DNA of 47,327 nucleotides, from contig JAMPAW010000013.1 in assembly GCA_023666975.1 (NCBI GenBank), positions 1 through 47,327 on the forward strand. Reading direction: 5' to 3'. Every line of letters starts with the position of its first letter. Positions within the stretch are counted from its first letter, which is position 1. A model generated the notes under the pieces. The model was not told the origin of the DNA. It ran no database searches and was given only the letters and a program-made list of their open reading frames with translations. A program made the translations under genes and the position numbers. The DNA is from Clostridium sp. (GTDB taxonomy: Bacteria > Bacillota_A > Clostridia > Lachnospirales > Lachnospiraceae). Below, in pieces: positions 13,805-22,499 of this stretch.

Positions 13805-16483
13805 ATGATGAAAACGAAGAAGAAACGATGGGCAGGCCTGCTGGCTCTGGTGATGGTATTTTCCCTGCTGTACCTGCCGGGTGGGATGGTTGCCAGGGCG
13901 GCAGAGGATGATAGTGGACAGGTCGATTATATTTTCTATTTTGATGCAGATGAGGGAAAGATTTATAAGGCGACGGAGTTTACTTATGAGAATGCTGCTT
14001 CATGGACACCGGAGAAGACGGAGGTATATGAGGGAGATGATTCCATTTCATGCAATGGGAAGGAATTGGTTCTGCATGATTTTTCGATAGTTGCTGCAAA
14101 TACGGCAATTGTTATCAAGGGAGATGCAGTGTTAAGATTGGAGGGTGAGAATGCCATAAAAGGCAATGTCACTCTGGCGGCTGATCTCACGATTTCCCAA
14201 TGTGGTGTGTATGCATTTGATAACCTGTCCATTACCGGAGGGGGAAGCCTGCGCATAGATGTAGTGAAACAGGCGGGGATTTATGCAAGGAAAGATTTAA
14301 CGGTAACGGATGCCACTATTTCTTCAAAAAGCGGATATGCAGGCATGGATATTGAAGGGAAGCTTACTGTAGAAGAAGCTTCTGTCACAGCAGAACAGTC
14401 GTCTGTGGTTTTGGGTATAATAGATGGCGGATTGATTAGTAATGCATATGGCGTTCGGGTTGGCGGTGACATCACCCTGAAAAGCGGGGAGCTGCGGGGG
14501 CTTCCGAACAGCGGCAGTGCCCATGGAATTTTGGCTGGAGGGGATATAGAAATTGAAAGCGGAACTTTGGAGGGAAATGCGCCGGCAAGCTTGAGTTCGC
14601 AGGGGGTTAGTGCGGTCGGCAGCATAAAAATGAAGGCTGGTATACTAAAGGCTTCTGCGGCTGCGGCAAAAGGCACAGGTGCAGACGATAGTTTGGCGGT
14701 TGCGATATATGCCGATAAGGCCATACAGATAGAAGGCGGAGCCGTAGAAGGCACAGTGCAGGGAATGTACCGTGAGGACATACGGGTTGATGTAAGGGCA
14801 GTATATGCGGGTGCAGACATAGTGATGAACGGAGGAAGCCTGAAAGCGGAAGCGAGCATGGTTGACGGTAAGGCACCTGGATATACGAGGGCGGTTTATG
14901 CCAAAGGCGATATAGTGGTAAATGGAGGGACTTTGGAAAGCCGTGCATCTTCGGAGGGCAGTACGGTCGGTGATACTACACGGGCTTTTTTGGCAGACGG
15001 CAATATTGAGGTAAACGGGGGAATCGTAGAGGGTACGGCTTACACAGGAAGAAGTGCCCAATATGCCCAAACACAGGCTTTTTATGCTACACAGGCGATA
15101 CTGCCCGGTGATAATGAAAAGGTGGTTGGCGGTTCAGCTAAGGATGCGCTATATGCGGCAGTTCAGCTTGAGGCTGGCAGGAAATATTATATAGACAGCG
15201 CAACGGCAGAAGCATGTGGCTATATCAAATTTACCACACCCGTTTCCGGCATCGAAAGCACCTCGCCGACGAACCCCAATATTGTCATTGGCGGCTCGAC
15301 GGATTTAGATGTAACGGTGGTACCGGATAATGCATCCAATCCGAAAGTGGACTGGACATCCAGTGATGACACGGTTGCTTCGGTGGATGAGGACGGAAAA
15401 GTGACCGGCCATAAGCCGGGAACCGTAACGATTACGGCAACAACAGAAGACGGCGGACTGAAGAAGGAATTTACGGTCACGGTATCCAAAAAAGACGGTG
15501 CGGCAGCGCCAACCGGCATTACCGGGGTTGCCCCGACTGCGCCGGGAGGAAGTGACGGGAAGCTTACCGGTGTGGCTCCGACGATGGAATACAGCACGAA
15601 CAAAGATTTTACGGCTGCGAAGCCCTGTACCGGCAGCGAGATAACCGGTTTGCCGGCAGGTACCTACTATGTACGTGTCAAAGAAACGGATACGACCAAG
15701 GCAAGTGCCGGAGCCGAGGTGACTGTTCCGGATGGCAAGACGGGCGGCACAGGTTCCGGGGATGCCAATACAGACCAGGCCGTTGCCGACAGCCTGGGGG
15801 TATCGGTAGATACCGCAAAGCAGATTATTGACGAGGCAGCCAAATTGGGCGTTTCAACCGATACGCTTTTGATTACCGATGCGAGCATTAAGAACCAGAA
15901 ATCGGATGCGGACTTAAAGGGCTCCACCTTTGGAATGCTGAAAGCAAGAGCCACGAATTTAAAGAAGAATGCCATCACCATTAAATGGGACAAGGTAAAG
16001 GATGCAGACGGCTATATCCTTTACGGCAACAAATGCGGCAAGAAAAATACCTATAAGCATATTAAGACCTTTACGAAAAACAGTACCGTAAAGTATACGC
16101 AGAAGAAGTTAAAGAAAGGGACTTATTATAAATATCTGGTAATTGCCTATAAAAATATCAATGGTGCAAAGGTGACCATTGCGGCAGCAAAGACCGTTCA
16201 TGCAACGACGAAGGGCGGCAAGTACGGTGTGGCAAAATCCGTAAAGGTCAATAAAACAAGCAAGACACTGGCTGTTTCAAAAACCTTTAAGATCAAAGCA
16301 TCAGAAGTAAAGCAGGATAAGAAAATCCGCCAGCACCGTGAGATAAAATTTGAGTCGGACAACAGCGAAATTGCTACGGTAAGCAGCAAGGGTGTTGTAA
16401 CGGCGAAGAAAAAAGGAACATGCTCCATTTATGCCTATGCGCAAAATGGTGTTTATAAAAAGATAAAGATTACGGTAAAATAA
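13805..16483 (+). CDS. Large secreted surface protein with beta-helix-like repeats, Big_2 and Fn3-like domains
   Basis: 892 residues, start chosen for AGGAGA 6 bp upstream. The signal peptide is KKKRW plus a hydrophobic core, cleaved near ARA-AED (about 33). Residues ~215-420 carry seven imperfect repeats of the type GGDI-x4-GGxLxx, at about 219, 244, 270, 303, 334, 366 and 397, as in right-handed beta-helices or carbohydrate-binding surface proteins. A Big_2 domain lies at ~478-562 (DNASNPKVDWTSSDD, GKVTGHKPGTVTITA), a GTYYVRVKETDTTKAS repeat at ~568-648, an Fn3-like domain at ~715-800 (ITIKWDKVKDADGYILYG) and a second Big_2 at ~808-892. No sortase motif is seen. Likely a cell-surface or matrix protein; ligand unknown. 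It sits inside the block bounded by the miaB repeat. Confidence 0.85.
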   Translation: MMKTKKKRWAGLLALVMVFSLLYLPGGMVARAAEDDSGQVDYIFYFDADEGKIYKATEFTYENAASWTPEKTEVYEGDDSISCNGKELVLHDFSIVAANTAIVIKGDAVLRLEGENAIKGNVTLAADLTISQCGVYAFDNLSITGGGSLRIDVVKQAGIYARKDLTVTDATISSKSGYAGMDIEGKLTVEEASVTAEQSSVVLGIIDGGLISNAYGVRVGGDITLKSGELRGLPNSGSAHGILAGGDIEIESGTLEGNAPASLSSQGVSAVGSIKMKAGILKASAAAAKGTGADDSLAVAIYADKAIQIEGGAVEGTVQGMYREDIRVDVRAVYAGADIVMNGGSLKAEASMVDGKAPGYTRAVYAKGDIVVNGGTLESRASSEGSTVGDTTRAFLADGNIEVNGGIVEGTAYTGRSAQYAQTQAFYATQAILPGDNEKVVGGSAKDALYAAVQLEAGRKYYIDSATAEACGYIKFTTPVSGIESTSPTNPNIVIGGSTDLDVTVVPDNASNPKVDWTSSDDTVASVDEDGKVTGHKPGTVTITATTEDGGLKKEFTVTVSKKDGAAAPTGITGVAPTAPGGSDGKLTGVAPTMEYSTNKDFTAAKPCTGSEITGLPAGTYYVRVKETDTTKASAGAEVTVPDGKTGGTGSGDANTDQAVADSLGVSVDTAKQIIDEAAKLGVSTDTLLITDASIKNQKSDADLKGSTFGMLKARATNLKKNAITIKWDKVKDADGYILYGNKCGKKNTYKHIKTFTKNSTVKYTQKKLKKGTYYKYLVIAYKNINGAKVTIAAAKTVHATTKGGKYGVAKSVKVNKTSKTLAVSKTFKIKASEVKQDKKIRQHREIKFESDNSEIATVSSKGVVTAKKKGTCSIYAYAQNGVYKKIKITVK

Positions 16484-16484
16484 T

Positions 16485-16586
16485 ATGGCATTATCCCAGA
16501 ACAAAATTTATGAAATTGCAATGCAGCAGTCAGCCTATGACTGCTGCTGCCATGTGGAGGATTTTACAAAAGATTATTGGGAGTAA
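16485..16586 (+). pseudogene. N-terminal fragment of a truncated gene (possibly GNAT-like)
   Basis: A 33-codon frame starts 2 bp after the surface protein stop: MALSQNKIYEIAMQQSA, then DCCCHVEDFTKD, and stops at 16584-16586. This resembles the start of GNAT-type acetyltransferases of Clostridia, where a Q-S-A-x-D-x-x-C-x-x-E-D-F pattern is common; this is from memory. It has no ribosome binding site and is cut 5 bp before the second miaB repeat, so it looks like debris from the rearrangement. It also contains a 10-bp GCAGCAGTCA hairpin. Confidence 0.4.
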
Positions 16587-16590
16587 TTTA

Positions 16591-16654
16591 GGACTTTTCA
16601 GAACGTGAGGCTTACGGAGGCGAAAGGGTTTTATTATATCGGGGAATTGGCGGA
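16591..16654 (+). repeat. 64-bp direct repeat, copy 2 (miaB 3'-end remnant)
   Basis: Matches 13407-13470 at 63 of 64 bases. In the miaB frame it would read on as GELADDS and stop at 16662-16664. An in-frame TAA at 16584 just upstream shows the remnant is not expressed. Confidence 0.95.
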
Positions 16655-16660
16655 CGATTC

Positions 16661-16688
16661 TTGACAAACATTGCGCTTATGGTAAAAT
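16661..16688 (+). promoter_or_regulatory. Promoter of leuS
   Basis: TTGACA (16661-16666), 16-bp spacer, TAAAAT (16683-16688). The -35 box overlaps the stop codon of the miaB remnant. Confidence 0.6.
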
Positions 16689-16788
16689 AAACAGGTTAGG
16701 AAAAGCATGTATTTTTCAATGATGAATAACTGATAACAAGGAAAATATACGGGGCAGGCCCTGATGATATAATGAGGAGGACATAATC

Positions 16789-19218
16789 ATGGCAACAGCA
16801 TATAATCACAAGCTGATTGAAGGCAAATGGCGTAAGAAGTGGGAAGAGAATCCGATTAACGTGGAGGACGGAACAAAGCAGAAATATTACTGTCTGGATA
16901 TGTTTCCGTATCCGTCAGGTAACGGACTCCATGTAGGACATTGGAGAGGATACGTGATATCGGACGTTTGGAGCCGTTATAAAATGATGCAGGGATATTA
17001 TCTGATTCATCCGATGGGCTGGGACGCATTTGGTCTTCCGGCGGAGAACTATGCGATTAAGAACGGCGTACATCCGGCAATTTCCACTGCGGAAAACGTG
17101 AAGAATATTAAGAAGCAGATTAACGAGATTGCGGCAATTTATGACTGGGACAGAGAGGTAAATACTACGGACCCGGACTACTATAAATGGACACAATGGA
17201 TTTTTGTCAAAATGTTTAAGGAGGGGCTTGCCTATGAGAAGGAGATGCCGATTAACTGGTGTCCGTCCTGTAAGACCGGTCTCGCTAATGAAGAGGTTGT
17301 CGACGGTAAGTGTGAGCGCTGCCACTCTGAAGTGACAAAGAAAAATCTGCGCCAGTGGATGTTGAAGATTACGGCTTATGCGGACAGGCTGCTCGCCGAT
17401 TTGGATAAACTGGACTGGCCGGAAAAGGTTAAGAAAATGCAGTCGGACTGGATTGGAAAATCCTATGGTGCTGAAGTTGATTTCAAGGTGGATGGAAGTG
17501 ACGAGAGCATTACCGTATATACGACCAGACCGGATACATTGTGGGGAGCAACTTTTATGGTACTGGCACCTGAGCACGAGCTTGCAGCCAAGCTGGCAAC
17601 GGAGGAGACGAAGGAAGCCGTAACGCAGTATATTTATGATGCTTCGATGAAGTCCAATGTTGACCGTATGCAGGATAAGGAAAAGACAGGTGTGTTCACC
17701 GGTTCCTATGCGATTAATCCGTTAAATGGCAAGAAGACACCGATCTGGCTTTCTGATTATGTTCTGGCGGATTATGGTACCGGAGCAATTATGTGTGTGC
17801 CGGCTCACGATGACCGTGATTTTGCTTTTGCCAAAAAATTTGATTTGCCGATTATACAGGTTATCGCCAAAGACGGAAAAGAGATAGAAAACATGGAGGA
17901 GGCCTATACGGAGGCGAACGGAACCATGATTAATTCCGGTGATTGGAACGGAATGGAGTCGGCTGTGTTAAAGCAGGAAGCTCCTGCGATGATCGAGAAA
18001 AAAGGCTACGGGAAAAAGACGGTCAATTATAAGCTGCGTGACTGGGTATTTTCCCGTCAGCGTTATTGGGGCGAGCCGATTCCGATTGTCCACTGCCCGG
18101 AATGCGGTGCTGTGCCGGTTCCTGAGGAGGAACTGCCGGTGCTGCTTCCTGATGTTGAGAAATATGAACCGACCGGAACAGGGGAATCGCCGCTGGCAGC
18201 AATAGACGCATGGGTAAATACGGCTTGTCCCTGTTGCGGAAAGCCGGCAAAGCGAGAAACCAATACGATGCCGCAGTGGGCAGGCTCGTCATGGTATTTC
18301 CTTCGCTATGTAGATAATAAGAATGAGAAGGAACTGGTAAATAAGGAGAAGGCGGATAAATATCTGCCTGTGGATATGTATATCGGTGGTGTAGAGCATG
18401 CAGTACTGCATTTGCTATATGCCCGTTTCTATACCAAGTTTTTACATGATATCGGTGTGGTGGATTTTGACGAGCCGTTTAAGAAGCTGTTTAATCAGGG
18501 TATGGTCTGCGGACGCGATAAGGAAACCGGTGCCGCAACTAAAATGAGTAAGTCATTAGGAAATATTGTTTCGCCGGACGAAATGGTTCGTGATTACGGT
18601 TGCGATGCCCTGCGGATGTATGAACTGTTTATCGGACCGCCTGAGCTTGATTCCATCTGGGATGACAGAGGAATAGACGGGGTATATCGTTTCCTGTCGA
18701 GATTTTACAATATGGTCATCGGTAATATTGAAAATCCGGGCAAGGAAACAAAGGAGCTTTTAAAGCTTCGGAACAGAATGGTATATGATATTACCACCCG
18801 TTTGGAGAGTTTTTCTCTGAATACCGTGGTTTCCGGTTTTATGGAATACAATAACAAATTTGTAGAACTGAGCAAAAAGGGTGGTGTCGATACGGAGACG
18901 CTTAAGACAGCAGTGCGGTTGATCGCTCCATTTGCACCGCATATCGGTGAGGAACTCTGGGAACAATTGGGAGGAACGGGTACTGTGTTTGCCACAGGAT
19001 GGCCGGCCTATGAAGAAACGGCGATGAAAGATGACGAGATTACCATTCCGGTCCAGATTAACGGCAGAACAAGAGCAACGATTGATATTGTTGCAGAAGA
19101 GGAAAAAGATTCGGTTCTGGCAAAGGGAAAAGAAGCTGTTGCAGATAAACTGACCGGGCTTAATATTGTCAAAGAGATATATGTACCGGGCAAAATTGTC
19201 AATATTGTTGCAAAATAG
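16789..19218 (+). CDS. leuS: Leucyl-tRNA synthetase
   Basis: 809 residues, the usual bacterial length. Class I synthetase that charges tRNA-Leu and edits mischarged products. The HIGH motif is HVGH at 48-51 within FPYPSGNGLHVGH, and KMSKS begins at 585. A zinc-binding insertion (CPSC... CERC near 160-190), the CP1 editing domain (TTRPDTLWGATF and the DYGTGAIMCVPAHDDRD stretch) and the C-terminal anticodon-binding region (VQINGRTRATI) are all present. A GAGGAGG site precedes the ATG. No T-box is found in its short leader, unlike leuA in this window. Confidence 0.98.
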   Translation: MATAYNHKLIEGKWRKKWEENPINVEDGTKQKYYCLDMFPYPSGNGLHVGHWRGYVISDVWSRYKMMQGYYLIHPMGWDAFGLPAENYAIKNGVHPAISTAENVKNIKKQINEIAAIYDWDREVNTTDPDYYKWTQWIFVKMFKEGLAYEKEMPINWCPSCKTGLANEEVVDGKCERCHSEVTKKNLRQWMLKITAYADRLLADLDKLDWPEKVKKMQSDWIGKSYGAEVDFKVDGSDESITVYTTRPDTLWGATFMVLAPEHELAAKLATEETKEAVTQYIYDASMKSNVDRMQDKEKTGVFTGSYAINPLNGKKTPIWLSDYVLADYGTGAIMCVPAHDDRDFAFAKKFDLPIIQVIAKDGKEIENMEEAYTEANGTMINSGDWNGMESAVLKQEAPAMIEKKGYGKKTVNYKLRDWVFSRQRYWGEPIPIVHCPECGAVPVPEEELPVLLPDVEKYEPTGTGESPLAAIDAWVNTACPCCGKPAKRETNTMPQWAGSSWYFLRYVDNKNEKELVNKEKADKYLPVDMYIGGVEHAVLHLLYARFYTKFLHDIGVVDFDEPFKKLFNQGMVCGRDKETGAATKMSKSLGNIVSPDEMVRDYGCDALRMYELFIGPPELDSIWDDRGIDGVYRFLSRFYNMVIGNIENPGKETKELLKLRNRMVYDITTRLESFSLNTVVSGFMEYNNKFVELSKKGGVDTETLKTAVRLIAPFAPHIGEELWEQLGGTGTVFATGWPAYEETAMKDDEITIPVQINGRTRATIDIVAEEEKDSVLAKGKEAVADKLTGLNIVKEIYVPGKIVNIVAK

Positions 19219-19274
19219 AAAGATGAAAAGTAAGTAAGATACAGTTTTTTCGGTTTAATCAAACGGAGGACACT

Positions 19275-19799
19275 ATGGAATTATTACACAGGAGATTTCG
19301 TGTGCTGATACCGTTTCTCATTATTGTATTATTACTTGGAAACGGTCAGAAAGCAGAAGCGAAAAAATATTATTCATTGAAAAATATCGGATTGGCCGGG
19401 TGTACAACAGACTGCACGGATTACGGCATTATATCCTTGCGGGGAAATAAAATGAAATATGTTATCTATAAGAGAAGCGATAATAGCTGTGAGTGGGAGC
19501 AGGTTGGCGGTGTGAAGACGGCAAAGCTTACCTCGGCTACCCGGTACTATATGGGAGATGCCCAAAAAGTATCACCTTCTCTTAAGAACGGCCAGCAAAA
19601 AGACTGGGACAATGGCAGAACACGGACAAGGCAAAATGACAGGAAGAATCGACATATTACGCCTAAGAGTATAGACACGGAGCAATGGATATGCAGAGTT
19701 CGGAAGGGAATCGTGAAAAAAAATATATCCGGCAGAAATAATGAAATCAGGGTAGCCAGGGGAAAGGCAACCAAGGTGGTTATCAGGCTTTCGTATTAG
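19275..19799 (+). CDS. Small secreted protein of unknown function
   Basis: 174 residues behind a good GGAGGA site. A signal peptide is visible: HRRFRVLIPFLIIVLLLG ending near AEA-KK (about 30). The mature part is basic, has CTTDCTDYG and a C-terminal RGKATKVVIRL, and no known domain. Between about residues 105 and 145 the composition is Arg/Asn/Asp-rich (WDNGRTRTRQNDRKNR), while another frame there reads more protein-like, so a pair of compensating frameshifts in the gene's history is possible. It lies between leuS and prfC in the same direction. Confidence 0.6.
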   Translation: MELLHRRFRVLIPFLIIVLLLGNGQKAEAKKYYSLKNIGLAGCTTDCTDYGIISLRGNKMKYVIYKRSDNSCEWEQVGGVKTAKLTSATRYYMGDAQKVSPSLKNGQQKDWDNGRTRTRQNDRKNRHITPKSIDTEQWICRVRKGIVKKNISGRNNEIRVARGKATKVVIRLSY

Positions 19800-19823
19800 G
19801 TACCGGATACTGAGGAGTAGACA

Positions 19824-21416
19824 ATGGCAGATTTGAAAAAAGAAATAGAAAAGAGGAGAACCTTTGCGATCATTTCCCATCCGGATGCGGGAAAAACGAC
19901 ATTGACTGAAAAGTTTCTGCTGTTTGGCGGAGCAATTAATACGGCAGGTTCGGTGAAGGGGAAAGCGAATGCAAAGTATGCGGTTTCTGACTGGATGGAC
20001 ATTGAAAAGGAGAGAGGAATTTCGGTTACCTCATCAGTGCTTCAGTTTGAATATGACGGATATTGCATTAATATTTTGGATACACCGGGACATCAGGATT
20101 TTTCGGAGGACACCTACCGTACATTGATGGCAGCGGACTCGGCAGTAATGGTTATCGATGCATCCAAGGGCGTGGAGGCACAGACAATTAAATTGTTTAA
20201 GGTCTGTGTCATGCGGCATATTCCTATTTTTACGTTTATCAATAAGCTGGACAGAGATGCCAGAGATACTTTTGAACTGCTGGATGATATTGAAACCGTG
20301 CTGGGGATAAGTACCTGTCCGGTAAACTGGCCGATTGGTTCGGGGAAAGAGTTTAAGGGGGTTTATGACAGAGAGTCGCGGAAGGTATCACGGTTTCAGG
20401 CTGTTTCCACAGGTGGGGCAAAGAAAGCGCAGGAAACGGATTATTCCATTGAAGATGATAATCTCAAGCAGGATATCGGAGATATGCTTTATCACCAGTT
20501 GGTCGAAGAGGTGGAACTGTTGGACGGCGCAAGTGAGCCGATGGATTTGGATAAGGTAAGTAAAGGGGAATTAACGCCGGTTTTCTTTGGTTCAGCGTTA
20601 AATACTTTTGGCATTGAAACCTTTTTGAATCATTTTCTGAATATGACAAGCCCGCCATTGCCGAGAATGTCCAATGAGGGATTGATTGACCCGATAGAAG
20701 AAGATTTTTCTGCTTTTGTATTTAAGATTCAGGCGAACATGAACAAATCCCACAGGGACAGAATTGCGTTTATGAGGATATGTTCGGGACGGTTCGATGC
20801 CGGCAAGGAAATTTATCATGTGCAAAGCAAGCGCAAAATGAAACTTTCGCAGCCGCAGCAGCTTATGGCACAGGATCGGAAAATTGTGGAAGAGGCATAT
20901 GCCGGAGATGTAATCGGCGTGTTTGATCCGGGGATTTTTTCGATTGGGGATACGCTGTGCAAGCCGGGGAAAAAATTTGAATACGAGGGTATCCCGACTT
21001 TTGCGCCAGAGCATTTTTGCAGGATATTGCAGATGAATACGATGAAGCGGAAGCAGTTTGTCCAAGGGGTTACCCAGATTGCTCAGGAGGGCGCCATACA
21101 GATTTTTCAGGAGTACACTGCGGGAATGGCAGAGATCATTGTGGGCGTGGTGGGAGTATTGCAGTTTGAAGTGTTGAAGTACAGATTAGAGAATGAGTAT
21201 GGCTGTGATATTAAGCTGGAGCCGCTGCCCTATAATTTTATCCGCTGGATTAAGGACCCGTATACCGACGTAAATTCATTAAAGCGGGTAAATGAAGTAA
21301 AAAAAGTAAAAGATATGAAGGGGAATCCATTACTGCTCTTTACGAATCAATGGACGATTAATTCTGTACTGGAGCATAATGAGGGACTGGAGCTTCTCGA
21401 ATTTAGAAAAAATTGA
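19824..21416 (+). CDS. prfC: Peptide chain release factor 3
   Basis: 530 residues, normal length. A translational GTPase that recycles RF1/RF2 after termination. The G1 motif is HPDAGKTT (about 19-26), the switch I region ends in ERGISVTSS, G3 is DTPGHQDF and G4 is NKLDRD, followed by DDIETVLGI, typical of RF3 rather than EF-G. Domains 2 and 3 are present (YRLENEYGCDIKLEPLPY near the end). It starts 24 bp after the upstream gene and ends at a strong terminator. Confidence 0.97.
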   Translation: MADLKKEIEKRRTFAIISHPDAGKTTLTEKFLLFGGAINTAGSVKGKANAKYAVSDWMDIEKERGISVTSSVLQFEYDGYCINILDTPGHQDFSEDTYRTLMAADSAVMVIDASKGVEAQTIKLFKVCVMRHIPIFTFINKLDRDARDTFELLDDIETVLGISTCPVNWPIGSGKEFKGVYDRESRKVSRFQAVSTGGAKKAQETDYSIEDDNLKQDIGDMLYHQLVEEVELLDGASEPMDLDKVSKGELTPVFFGSALNTFGIETFLNHFLNMTSPPLPRMSNEGLIDPIEEDFSAFVFKIQANMNKSHRDRIAFMRICSGRFDAGKEIYHVQSKRKMKLSQPQQLMAQDRKIVEEAYAGDVIGVFDPGIFSIGDTLCKPGKKFEYEGIPTFAPEHFCRILQMNTMKRKQFVQGVTQIAQEGAIQIFQEYTAGMAEIIVGVVGVLQFEVLKYRLENEYGCDIKLEPLPYNFIRWIKDPYTDVNSLKRVNEVKKVKDMKGNPLLLFTNQWTINSVLEHNEGLELLEFRKN

Positions 21417-21460
21417 AAAATTGCCGGTTATCGACAGGTGTCCGATATCCGGCAATTTTT
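21416..21460 (+). terminator. Rho-independent terminator of prfC
   Basis: AAATTGCCGG pairs with CCGGCAATTT, with an inner TATCG/CGATA stem and a run of T at 21456-21460. Confidence 0.85.
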
Positions 21461-21513
21461 ATACCCACGAACGAAATTGATTGCCGGATTCAACATTTCA
21501 CCGCGGTATATGC

Positions 21514-21556
21514 GGTTAAACTAAGCATTTGCCTTCGGCAAATACTAAGGTTAACC
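21514..21556. repeat. Long imperfect palindrome between convergent genes
   Basis: Two 20-bp arms, ATTTGCC and GGCAAAT at the centre around TTC, match at 17 of 20 positions and end in GGTTAA and TTAACC. There is no T-tract on either strand. It lies 15 bp past the end of the minus-strand pair and may act as a terminator or be a dispersed palindromic unit. Confidence 0.6.
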
Positions 21557-21570
21557 AGTATAACTGTCTG

Positions 21571-21840
21571 TCAGCGCTGAAACAGCCCCATCAGCATATC
21601 TACTTTGCGCTGTTCATCGGGTGTCATATTTGCCTTCATGATATTAATCAATAAAGCGGTTTCCTCATTGGTAAAACTTAAGTTGCGCCTGGAAAGCTCT
21701 GTGTTAATTGATAACAGTTTGGACAGGATGGCCTCCGGAGAGGCGTGCATATTGTTGTTGATCACTTCCTGCAAAATTTTCTGTTTTACCGGGTGAAGAG
21801 ATTTGAATTCTTTTGTTGAAGTAAAGGAATCATAATTCAT
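21571..21840 (-). CDS. Small protein of unknown function
   Basis: 89 residues from the ATG at 21840, chosen because AGGAGG lies 8 bp upstream; a longer frame upstream has no such site. Sequence starts MNYDSFTSTKEFKSLHPVKQ and is predicted all-helical and charged, with TNEETALLINIMKANMTPDEQRKVD near the end. No membrane segment or known domain. Its 5' end overlaps the end of the upstream gene by 11 bp, so the two are coupled. Function unknown. Confidence 0.72.
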   Translation of the reverse strand: MNYDSFTSTKEFKSLHPVKQKILQEVINNNMHASPEAILSKLLSINTELSRRNLSFTNEETALLINIMKANMTPDEQRKVDMLMGLFQR

Positions 21841-22369
21841 TGGATACCTCCTGATTTGCAGTATGTTCCGATATGTTCTGAGCAAAGTTTTCTGCCTGAG
21901 CCATATCATACTCGGACAGGATATTTTGAATGGCTTCGTCAAAGGAAGCCGATGTTTGTCTGTTGTCGGTACTGGTTTCTGCGCTGTTTGTACCGAACCG
22001 GTTTAAGATGCCGGAAAGATCAGAGAAATCCATGCCATTTTTACCGGATAGGCCGGAGAGAATTTCCTGAGAAAGACCGCTACTGGTATTTTCCGACAGC
22101 GACATCAGCATCCTGAGCATTTCAGGCTGCATGCCGGTGAGGGCACACAGCATATCGATCGGGTCGGAGGAAGCGATATTCAATCCTATGCGGGATATTG
22201 TATCGACAGAGCGGAAGGCATTGATGATTAGCCGGATTTCGATAAATTTGATAAAAAGAGCAAGAGGAAGTTTCATCGGATAATCCACAAAAGGAATCAG
22301 TGATTCCAACATGGAGAGACCTTCACTGTGAGTGATGCATTCTAAGGGATGACGTTTTTTGGATTCCAT
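21830..22369 (-). CDS. Protein of unknown function, coupled to the downstream small gene
   Basis: 179 residues, start at 22369 with a GAGG-like site upstream. The first half is helical with a weakly hydrophobic stretch (DYPMKLPLALFIKFIEIRLI). The second half has a methionine-rich helical segment (MLCALTGMQPEMLRMLMSL) and a low-complexity Ser/Gly/Asn/Thr linker, then a helix EAIQNILSEYDMAQAENFAQN. I recognise no domain. With the 89-residue gene it forms a two-gene minus-strand unit divergent from glgB. Not secreted, by lack of a signal peptide. Confidence 0.65.
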   Translation of the reverse strand: MESKKRHPLECITHSEGLSMLESLIPFVDYPMKLPLALFIKFIEIRLIINAFRSVDTISRIGLNIASSDPIDMLCALTGMQPEMLRMLMSLSENTSSGLSQEILSGLSGKNGMDFSDLSGILNRFGTNSAETSTDNRQTSASFDEAIQNILSEYDMAQAENFAQNISEHTANQEVSNEL

Positions 22370-22410
22370 TTGACTGCCTCAAGCCTTTTCTATTAAATAT
22401 ATGCGTCAAG

Positions 22411-22440
22411 TTGACGGTTATGAAAAAAAAGTGTTATACT
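22411..22440 (+). promoter_or_regulatory. Promoter of glgB
   Basis: TTGACG (22411-22416), 18-bp spacer, TATACT (22435-22440). The -35 box is half of a CGTCAA-G-TTGACG palindrome (22404-22416), so a TTGACG also faces the divergent genes. Confidence 0.6.
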
Positions 22441-22499
22441 GTGCTAAATGAAAGCGGGACAATGACGGACGTATTTTGTGCGGCTGTCAGGGTGATTTT

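Larger units (their letters stand above)
16484..16788. other. 305-bp intergenic region at a rearrangement junction
   Basis: It contains the gene fragment, the second copy of the miaB 3' end, the leuS promoter and a leader of about 95 nt without T-box motifs. Confidence 0.7.

Noticed and set aside
14281..14859. 192-codon minus-strand frame inside the large surface protein gene
   Set aside because: Shadow of the repeated Gly/Ala/Ser codons on the sense strand; low complexity (Pro/Ser/Ala) and no start signal.
16523..16547. Terminator after the surface protein gene
   Set aside because: GCAGCAGTCA/TGACTGCTGC is a good stem but has no T-tract and lies within the gene fragment's coding frame.
13407..16654. 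Complete integrative element between miaB and leuS
   Set aside because: The direct repeats fit, but no integrase, transposase, relaxase or phage gene lies between them, so only an insertion or rearrangement is claimed.
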